NCBI GenBank assembly: GCA_937983315.1
Contig: CALKAH010000148.1
Location: 1 to 11,354 of the forward strand
Direction: 5' to 3'
DNA from: an uncultured Acholeplasmataceae bacterium
Lineage (GTDB): Bacteria; Bacillota_I; Bacilli_A; Acholeplasmatales; Acholeplasmataceae
Length of the DNA stretch: 11,354 nucleotides
The translations under genes were made by a program, and so were the position numbers. This document shows positions 5,760 through 11,354 of the stretch, one piece after another; within the stretch, counting starts at the first letter, position 1, and every line of letters starts with the position of its first letter. A model generated the notes under the pieces. That model had not been told where the DNA came from, searched no databases, and was given only the letters and a program-made list of their open reading frames with translations.

Positions 5760-6971
5760 ATGAAAAAGGTTTATGTCATTGGGGCAAAGCGTAGCGCAAT
5801 TGGGTCTTTTTTAGGTACCCTTTCTACACTTCACCCAGCAGATTTCGGTTCACAAGTCTTAAAACAACTCTTACATGAGACCAACATCAACAAAGCAGAC
5901 ATTGATGAAGTCTTAGTCGGTAATATTTTACCCGCTGGTCTTAAACAAGGTGTCGCTCGTCAAGTTTCAATTTTATCAGGTATTCCATCATCTGTTCCTG
6001 CATATGGAGTCAATATGGTATGCGGTAGTGGGATGAAGAGTGTGATGAATGGTTATACCAACATCGCATTAGGTTTACATCAACTCGTTGTTGCCGGTGG
6101 TGTTGAATCCATGAGTAATACACCATACCTCGTCACCAGTCAAGTAAGAAGTGGTCTTAAGATGGGTGAACAAACGATGCGTGATCATATGCTTTATGAT
6201 GCATTAACGGATGCATTTGAAGGGTATCATATGGGCATTACCGCAGAAAACATTGTTGAAAAATATGGATTAACGCGTCAAGAACAAGATGCTTTTGCTT
6301 GGGAATCACAGAAAAAAGCAATGGCAGCTCAAGATCAAGGAAAGTTTAAGAATGAAATCGCACCTGTTATAATTCCGAATAAAAAGGGTGACATTGTCTT
6401 TGAAAACGATGAATACATCAATCGTGGAACATCCTATGAAAAACTTTCTCAACTTCGTCCAGCATTCAAAAAAGATGGTAGCGTGACTGCAGGTAGTTCA
6501 TCAGGGATTAATGATGGTGCAAGTTTCATCATCTTAGCATCAGAAGATTATGTGAAAGCACATGACATCAAACCGCTTGCTGAAGTCATCGGTATTGGTC
6601 AAGGTGGTGTCGATCCATCTGTCATGGGTTTAGGACCTACACCAGCGATCAAACAAGCGATTAAACATGCGAATATTTCCTTTAATCACATTGATACATT
6701 CGAACTCAATGAAGCATTCGCAGCACAATCCTTAGGTGTCATCAAAGAATTGACAGATGCGTTTGGTGTAACCAAAGACTATATCTTAAACCGCACTAAT
6801 CCTAATGGTGGTGCCATTGCGTTAGGGCATCCTGTTGGAGCGAGTGGTAACCGCATTATCGTGACGTTAATTCATGAAATGCTCAAGCAAGAAAAGCTCA
6901 ATATCGGCTTAGCTAGCCTCTGCATCGGCGGTGGCATGGGTACAGCTGTGATTTTAAAGAAAGTTAAATAA
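5760..6971 (+). CDS. Thiolase (acetyl-CoA C-acetyltransferase family)
   Basis: The protein has 403 residues, the normal thiolase length, and starts at ATG 5760 nine bases after AGGAGG. Thiolases split a 3-ketoacyl-CoA with CoA to yield acetyl-CoA, or run in reverse to condense two acetyl-CoA; they are cytoplasmic and usually tetrameric. All active-site elements are present: nucleophile Cys88 in NMVCGSG, NEAFA at 317-321, His357 in GGAIALGHPVGASG, and the second acid/base Cys388 in CIGGGMG. The N-terminus (VIGAKRSAIGSFLGTL) is also typical, and no targeting signal is seen. It is the first gene of the operon, directly after three cre-like sites and a TetR-type operator, and is followed after 14 bases by the dehydrogenase. 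Control by carbon catabolite repression and substrate induction favours a degradative role, though a synthetic PhaA-like role cannot be excluded. Confidence 0.95.
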   Translation: MKKVYVIGAKRSAIGSFLGTLSTLHPADFGSQVLKQLLHETNINKADIDEVLVGNILPAGLKQGVARQVSILSGIPSSVPAYGVNMVCGSGMKSVMNGYTNIALGLHQLVVAGGVESMSNTPYLVTSQVRSGLKMGEQTMRDHMLYDALTDAFEGYHMGITAENIVEKYGLTRQEQDAFAWESQKKAMAAQDQGKFKNEIAPVIIPNKKGDIVFENDEYINRGTSYEKLSQLRPAFKKDGSVTAGSSSGINDGASFIILASEDYVKAHDIKPLAEVIGIGQGGVDPSVMGLGPTPAIKQAIKHANISFNHIDTFELNEAFAAQSLGVIKELTDAFGVTKDYILNRTNPNGGAIALGHPVGASGNRIIVTLIHEMLKQEKLNIGLASLCIGGGMGTAVILKKVK

Positions 6972-6985
6972 AGGAGATTATAATC

Positions 6986-7708
6986 ATGAAACGTTTACAA
7001 AATAGAGTTGCTGTCATCACAGGCGGTGCTAAAGGCTTAGGTCAAGCCATGGCTGAAACATTTGCTAAAGAAGGTGCGACTGTTATCGCTGCAGATATGG
7101 GTGAACTCACTTACCAATGTGAAAATGTTCATTATTATCCGTTAAATGTCACCGATGTTCAAGGTGTTCAAAAATTCTTTGATGAAGTCGTTGCAAAATT
7201 TGGTAAAATCGATATTCTTGTCAATAACGCAGGGATTACCCGAGATGCGATGACAAGAAAAATGACCGATGATCAATGGAACATTGTTTTAGATGTTAAC
7301 CTTAAAGGTGTCTTTAATATGACCCGTCTCATTGGACCTCATATGGAAAACAATGGATATGGTTCAATCATCAATATTTCATCGGTCGTTGGTGTGTTTG
7401 GTAACATCGGTCAAGCAAACTATGCTGCAACCAAAGCAGGTGTCATCGGTTTAACCATGACATGGGCAAAAGAATTTGCACGCAAAGGTGCAAACGTCAG
7501 AGTCAATGCAATCGCTCCAGGTTACATCATGACTGACATCTTAAAGACAGTTCCACAAGAATTACTTGACGGATTTGCGAAGTTAACGATGCTTGGTCGT
7601 CTAGGTCAACCTCAAGAAATCGCGAATGCAGCACTATTCTTAGCTTCAGAAGAATCATCATACGTCACTGGTCAAACCTTAAACGTTAACGGTGGTATGC
7701 GCTTATAA
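6986..7708 (+). CDS. Short-chain dehydrogenase, FabG/PhaB-like 3-hydroxyacyl reductase
   Basis: The protein has 240 residues, close to the 246 of FabG, and starts at ATG 6986 nine bases after AAGGAG. It interconverts a 3-ketoacyl and a 3-hydroxyacyl thioester, probably with CoA in this operon. The Rossmann fold is complete: TGGAKGLG at 12-19, NNAG at 80-83, and the catalytic tetrad Asn105, Ser133, Tyr146 and Lys150 in NISSVVG...YAATK. The C-terminal TGQTLNVNGGM is typical. The second beta strand ends VIAADMG, placing Asp37 where NAD-preferring SDRs have an acidic residue; NADPH enzymes such as E. coli FabG have small or basic residues there. This suggests NAD(H) use and an oxidative, 3-hydroxyacyl-CoA dehydrogenase role, which is inference. 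It stands between the thiolase and the condensing enzyme with short gaps. Confidence 0.93.
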   Translation: MKRLQNRVAVITGGAKGLGQAMAETFAKEGATVIAADMGELTYQCENVHYYPLNVTDVQGVQKFFDEVVAKFGKIDILVNNAGITRDAMTRKMTDDQWNIVLDVNLKGVFNMTRLIGPHMENNGYGSIINISSVVGVFGNIGQANYAATKAGVIGLTMTWAKEFARKGANVRVNAIAPGYIMTDILKTVPQELLDGFAKLTMLGRLGQPQEIANAALFLASEESSYVTGQTLNVNGGMRL

Positions 7709-7736
7709 TTCACTTTGTAGAAAGCAGGTGTTCCTC

Positions 7737-8762
7737 ATGAATAAGGTCAATGTAGGAATCGTAGGAACAGGTATTTATTTACCTCAAGGTCGTATGACTG
7801 CACGTGATATCTCAGATGCCACCAAAGGTGTTTGGAGTGAACAGGCCGTGATCGACAAACTCGGCATTCGTGAAAAAGTCGTTCCCTCGAATCAAAAAGA
7901 AGATGGAACACAAGAAATGGGTGCGCTCGCTGCACTTGATGCCATCAAAAATACAGGAATCAACCCCCTTGAAATCGATGTGATTTTAAGTGTCACAGAA
8001 GAATGGAAAGAATATCCACTCACCACATCTGCACTTTATATCCAAGATCGTATTGGAGCAACCAACGCATGGGGTATCGATGTTCAAAACCGTTGTTGCA
8101 CCACCGTTTCTGCGATGAAGATGGCCAAAGACATGTTGATTGCTGATGATGAAATCAACGTTGTTATGGTTGTTGGTGGTTATCGAAATGGTGACTTCGT
8201 GGACTTTACCGATAAGGATATGTCCATGATGTATAACTTAGGTGCGGGTGGCGGAGCCATCATTTTGAAAAAGAATTATGGGAAAAACGTATTGTTGGGA
8301 TCTCATGTTATTGGTGATGGATCGCTATCAAGAACAGCAGGTGTTGAAATTGGTGGTTTATGTAACCCCATTACACTCGCGAATGTTTCCGAAGCGAAGA
8401 AGTCACTTCGATTAATGGATCCTGTGAAAATGAAAAATCGATTGAATGAAGTCTCAATGCCCAATTGGTACAAGTGTATTGATGAATCCCTTCGTAAATC
8501 AAACATGACACGTCAGGATATTGGATACCTTGATATCCTTCATATCAAGCGTTCGGGTCATGAACAGATGTTACAGGAATTAGGACTCAAACCCGATCAA
8601 TCGATTTATTTAGAAGATTATGGACATATTGGCCAGATCGACCAAATCCTGTCTCTGCACCTCGCCTTAAAATCAGGTCAGGTCAAGGACGGGACGGTCG
8701 TCTGCATGCTCGCTGCCGGAATCGGTTATGTGTGGGCTGCTAATATTGTGAAATGGGGGTAA
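7737..8762 (+). CDS. KAS III-like condensing enzyme (FabH superfamily), atypical active site
   Basis: The protein has 341 residues. ATG 7737 is chosen over the upstream ATG at 7692 because the GxxGTGIYLP start of the family begins here and AGCAGGTG (7723-7730) lies six bases before it. FabH enzymes condense an acyl-CoA with malonyl-ACP through a Cys-His-Asn triad. Here Cys120 in DVQNRCC aligns with the catalytic Cys, but a second Cys121 and TT replace the usual S-G. His269 in LHIKR aligns with the His of HQAN. The usual Asn of GNTS falls at His297 in YGHIGQID. The C-terminus AGIGYVWAANIVKWG resembles FabH-like proteins of acyl-CoA gene clusters rather than housekeeping FabH. The exact reaction is unknown: condensation, thiolysis or acyl transfer on CoA thioesters are all possible. 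It sits between the dehydrogenase and Liv-type permease genes, three bases before the latter. Confidence 0.85.
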   Translation: MNKVNVGIVGTGIYLPQGRMTARDISDATKGVWSEQAVIDKLGIREKVVPSNQKEDGTQEMGALAALDAIKNTGINPLEIDVILSVTEEWKEYPLTTSALYIQDRIGATNAWGIDVQNRCCTTVSAMKMAKDMLIADDEINVVMVVGGYRNGDFVDFTDKDMSMMYNLGAGGGAIILKKNYGKNVLLGSHVIGDGSLSRTAGVEIGGLCNPITLANVSEAKKSLRLMDPVKMKNRLNEVSMPNWYKCIDESLRKSNMTRQDIGYLDILHIKRSGHEQMLQELGLKPDQSIYLEDYGHIGQIDQILSLHLALKSGQVKDGTVVCMLAAGIGYVWAANIVKWG

Positions 8763-8765
8763 GTT

Positions 8766-9695
8766 ATGACACTTCAACAAATCTTATCCATGCTTTTTCA
8801 AGGGATTACATCCGCATCGTTTCTTGCACTCATTACGTTTTCGATCGTTTTAATCTTTAAGACATCGACGACAACAAACTTTGCGCAAAGCTCGATTGCA
8901 ACTTTCAGTGCTTATGTGATCACGAATATATTCGCGAAAATCCTTTTAGTCAATAATCCAGATGGCAATGCAGTCGTGATGCTGATTTTATCCATCTTGA
9001 TTGGGATTGTCGTCGGTTTTGCATTTGGATTATTCATCGATATCATGTTGATTCGAAAATCCAAATACTCCAATGTCTTAACCAAACAAATGATTACCAT
9101 GGGGATGATCCTTGTTTTCTCAGGTCTTTTCCCTGTGGTCTTTGGTATCTTTGCACAACCCACACCCATGCCTTTAACCAGAAAGGTATTTGAAGTGAAT
9201 GTGGGTGGAGCGATACCTCTTTATATCTCAGGTCACGCGCTCATTTCCATTGTATTAACCATTTTAGTTCTTGGTGGCATATTCTTAGCCCTCAAGTATA
9301 CCAAATGGGGGCTCGGTGTTCGTGCAACGGCATCCAATGAAATTGTCGCAGGCATGATGGGTGTCAATACCAAATTTATCACAGCGATGAGCTGGGGTAT
9401 AGCGGGTGGTATTGGTGCTCTTGCTGCAGGATTATTTGCACCCACGGTTTATACGTTGACACCTGATCTGATGATGGGTTTACAAATCAATGGCTTCTTA
9501 GCGGCCGTCTTAGGTGGATTCTCCACATTCGCAGGACCCATGATTGCATCCCTCATCATCCCTATTTCTCGTGTTTTTGCATGGCAATTCATCAGCAATG
9601 AATGGTCGAATGCGATTGTTTATTTGCTGGTGCTTGTCATTATTTTAGTCAAACCCGTCGGTCTTCTTGGCAAACGGATTGCAAAGAAGGTGTAG
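8766..9695 (+). CDS. LivH-type ABC transporter permease
   Basis: The protein has 309 residues, the same size as E. coli LivH, and starts at ATG 8766, three bases after the previous stop, with GGGGG (8755-8759) as ribosome site. It forms one half of the membrane channel of a type I importer of the branched-chain amino acid family (HAAT). Eight or so hydrophobic helices are visible. Family marks are NFAQSSIATFSAY (38-50), matching the usual NFAHG...GAY; the ATPase-coupling segment GLGVRATASNEIVAGMMGV (182-200); and AVLGGFSTFAGPMI (247-260). The family also imports amides, urea and aromatic or carboxylic acids, so leucine specificity should not be assumed; the operon's CoA enzymes argue for a carboxylate. 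The HG of the usual NFAHG is replaced by QS, a minor departure. The partner LivM gene follows after three bases. Confidence 0.92.
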   Translation: MTLQQILSMLFQGITSASFLALITFSIVLIFKTSTTTNFAQSSIATFSAYVITNIFAKILLVNNPDGNAVVMLILSILIGIVVGFAFGLFIDIMLIRKSKYSNVLTKQMITMGMILVFSGLFPVVFGIFAQPTPMPLTRKVFEVNVGGAIPLYISGHALISIVLTILVLGGIFLALKYTKWGLGVRATASNEIVAGMMGVNTKFITAMSWGIAGGIGALAAGLFAPTVYTLTPDLMMGLQINGFLAAVLGGFSTFAGPMIASLIIPISRVFAWQFISNEWSNAIVYLLVLVIILVKPVGLLGKRIAKKV

Positions 9696-9698
9696 ATC

Positions 9699-10772
9699 AT
9701 GCTCGAACATCGTCCATTACAACATCATACACCACTATCCAACTGGAAAAAGATGACCAAACATCCTTTTTTCGGTATTTTCTTGTCTTTGATCGTCATG
9801 ATTATGATCCAACTTTTAGGTCAAATCGGTGCCATTCCTTCGGGTGTGGTTGATGTCTTTGCCATCGTTTGGATTTATATCATCATCGGTTTAGGTTTCA
9901 CATTACTCCTCGGTTATACTGGATTAGCTTCCTTAGGAACCGCTGGTTTCATTGGTGTGGGATCTTATGTCGTCGCCTATGTCCTCGGCACAGCAGGAAT
10001 GCCTTTAATTATTGCTTTTGCACTAGGTATTATCATCTCGATTGGACTGGGTACGATTGTAGGTTTTATCTCGCTTCGTATTGAAGGGATGTATCTTGCC
10101 ATCATTACACTGGGTCTATCTGAGATCTTAGTCGAAGTGTTTAAATTTTGGACTCAAGTCACCAAAGGATTAGTTGGTTTTCAACTCGATCGCTACAACA
10201 TCTTAGGATTTGCCGTGCGTGAACAAGAGATTTATTATATCTTGGTTCTCGCACTTGTTCTCACGATGTTTGCTGTACTCAACATCATCAATAGTCCAAC
10301 AGGTCGTGCCATGCTTTCGATTAAAAACTCAACATCAGCTGCTCAAGCGATGGGGATATCAATCTTGAAGTATCGTCTCTTAAGTTTTATCGTATCCACA
10401 GTACTCGCTGTGATTGGTGGGATGCTTTATATGATGTATACACGTTCGACCATTCCTAACGTATGGAACATCGCTTTATCGTTAAACATTCTCGCTGCGG
10501 TTGTGATCGGTGGTGCAAAATCCATCTGGGGAGTCAGCCTTGGAACCATCTTTATTTTCGGGATTAACCAACTGGTGTTTGCACGTATCCCATTTTTCGC
10601 ACGCTATGGTAACGCATCGCTTTTCATCAATGGTGCACTGATTATTTTAGTGGTGATGTTTTATCCCGGTGGTATTATCCGTATGTTTACGGATCTATCT
10701 CGCCTCGTGAAAAAAACATATCACACCATCTTAAACAAAGTAAAGGAGTATCGTTATGGACCTGAAGAATAA
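9699..10772 (+). CDS. LivM-type ABC transporter permease
   Basis: The protein has 357 residues and starts at ATG 9699, six bases after AAGAAGGTG and three bases after the LivH stop. It is the second channel half of the HAAT importer. Residues 1-22 are cytosolic, and about nine membrane helices follow from residue 25. Family marks are GLGFTLLLGYTGLASLGTAG (64-83) and SLRIEGMYLAIITLGLSEIL (125-144), and the coupling helix GRAMLSIKNSTSAAQAMGIS (202-221), then AAVVIGGAKSIWG (266-278). The usual TGG-G segment after the fourth helix is replaced by VTKGLVGFQL (154-163), which may reflect a different substrate. A charged tail of about 30 residues follows the last helix. Its end overlaps the next gene by 17 bases. 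No ATPase (LivG/LivF) or binding protein lies in the window; they are probably downstream. Confidence 0.92.
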   Translation: MLEHRPLQHHTPLSNWKKMTKHPFFGIFLSLIVMIMIQLLGQIGAIPSGVVDVFAIVWIYIIIGLGFTLLLGYTGLASLGTAGFIGVGSYVVAYVLGTAGMPLIIAFALGIIISIGLGTIVGFISLRIEGMYLAIITLGLSEILVEVFKFWTQVTKGLVGFQLDRYNILGFAVREQEIYYILVLALVLTMFAVLNIINSPTGRAMLSIKNSTSAAQAMGISILKYRLLSFIVSTVLAVIGGMLYMMYTRSTIPNVWNIALSLNILAAVVIGGAKSIWGVSLGTIFIFGINQLVFARIPFFARYGNASLFINGALIILVVMFYPGGIIRMFTDLSRLVKKTYHTILNKVKEYRYGPEE

Positions 10773-11354
10773 CCTTAACCCGACACTCCGTATTGCTGAA
10801 CGGATGGATCGTCTTGAAAAGAAAATGGCGTATCATGAAAACTATCTTCATGTCATCGAAGCACGTTTAGAACAAAAACGGAAGAAAAAGATGGAGAAAA
10901 GAAAAGAAGCCTTTCGTGAAGATCTTCTCACCTATGAAATTCGCACACTCTCGAAAGATGCTTTCCATCAAGCCTTTATTCAACCCGAAATCGATAAGCT
11001 CAATCAGCACTATCATCTCAAAGAACGTGCGAAAAAGGCATCGTTCCATCGCAAATTAAAAAAACTGAATGACCAAGAAAAACAAGGACTGACAGAAGCC
11101 TATCAGCAAGATATCCAAGCACTTCATGATGAATTCAATGAAAAGCGCGATCAACTCATCAAAGAATTAAGTGTTCATGAACCATCAGAACATACATTAC
11201 GACATTCAATGAAGGACTATGAAGCTGAAAAAACACGTGTGCAATCGATTCTTGATTTTGAAGAACAAGCCTTAATCGCTGAAGATCAAATCATCCTTGA
11301 TAAGGAAAAAGTACGGATTCAAAAAACACTCGATCAATTAAAATCAAAACTTGA
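10756..11354 (+). CDS. Long charged coiled-coil protein, 3'-truncated, in the Liv operon
   Basis: The frame is open from ATG 10756 to the window end (199 residues visible) in a different frame from livM, overlapping its last 17 bases. The ribosome site AAAGGAG (10742-10748) is seven bases before the ATG. No family is recognised. The visible part is almost entirely charged and helical, with many Lys, Glu, Gln and Arg, no Trp and no Cys, and no membrane helix or signal peptide. Heptad-like patterns run through about residues 15-60 (with the basic KRKKKMEKRKEAF), 75-140 and 150-199. This predicts a long cytosolic coiled coil. Standard Liv operons have an ATPase gene here. It could be a separate scaffold protein, an N-terminal coiled coil on an ATPase or other domain beyond the window, or a cell-structure protein. 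The function is unknown. Confidence 0.8.
   Translation, partial: MDLKNNLNPTLRIAERMDRLEKKMAYHENYLHVIEARLEQKRKKKMEKRKEAFREDLLTYEIRTLSKDAFHQAFIQPEIDKLNQHYHLKERAKKASFHRKLKKLNDQEKQGLTEAYQQDIQALHDEFNEKRDQLIKELSVHEPSEHTLRHSMKDYEAEKTRVQSILDFEEQALIAEDQIILDKEKVRIQKTLDQLKSKL

Noticed and set aside
7692..7736. Upstream ATG for the KAS III-like gene
   Set aside because: The extra 15 residues overlap the dehydrogenase end, do not resemble the family start, and bypass the ribosome site at 7723-7730.
1..11354. Mobile elements, CRISPR arrays, tRNA or rRNA genes
   Set aside because: No transposase, integrase, long terminal repeats, spaced repeats or RNA-gene-like sequence was seen.

Overview
The window looks like the end of an assembled contig from a low-GC Gram-positive-type bacterium (Bacillota or Mycoplasmatota/Tenericutes-like). 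The signs are AT-rich spacers, strong AGGAGG-type ribosome sites, Bacillus-like promoters, CcpA-type cre sites and protein families common in that group. TGA is used as a stop and TGG for Trp, so the code is standard rather than the mycoplasma code. The exact taxon cannot be read from the sequence. The first 25 bases are almost certainly Illumina adapter, so the true sequence begins near base 26.

Layout. (1) 27-2650, plus strand: a 5'-truncated uridine-kinase-like nucleoside kinase, followed by a protein that looks like a Fic fold without the catalytic motif plus a C-terminal winged helix; the pair ends at a UUCG-loop terminator. (2) 2666-3810, plus strand: an elongation factor Ts gene standing apart from its usual partner rpsB, translationally coupled (ATGA) to a small DUF2892-type membrane protein, then a terminator. 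(3) 3824-4593, plus strand: a six-helix membrane protein with a SHOCT-like tail. (4) 4592-5224, minus strand: a TetR-family regulator with its own terminator, divergent from the next operon. (5) 5225-5759: a 535-base control region. (6) 5760 to the window end, plus strand: a tightly packed operon of thiolase, short-chain dehydrogenase, KAS III-like condensing enzyme, two LivH/LivM-type ABC permeases, and a long coiled-coil protein cut by the window edge.

The most interesting part is regions 4-6. The operon has a near-consensus sigma-A promoter (TTGACA, 17 bp, TAGAAT). A perfect 14-bp palindrome just downstream of the predicted transcription start resembles FadR-type TetR operators. Three cre-like sites lie between the -35 box and the start codon. 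An upstream intrinsic terminator has no gene in front of it, and a leader hairpin sits just before the ribosome site. Together these suggest a substrate-induced, glucose-repressed catabolic operon. A Liv-type transporter would import a carboxylate or amino-acid-like substrate that is processed as a CoA thioester by the three enzymes. The condensing enzyme has an altered active site (Cys and His kept, the usual Asn position apparently His), and the dehydrogenase carries an Asp suggesting NAD(H) use. The substrate is unknown. No mobile element, CRISPR array, tRNA or rRNA was seen.
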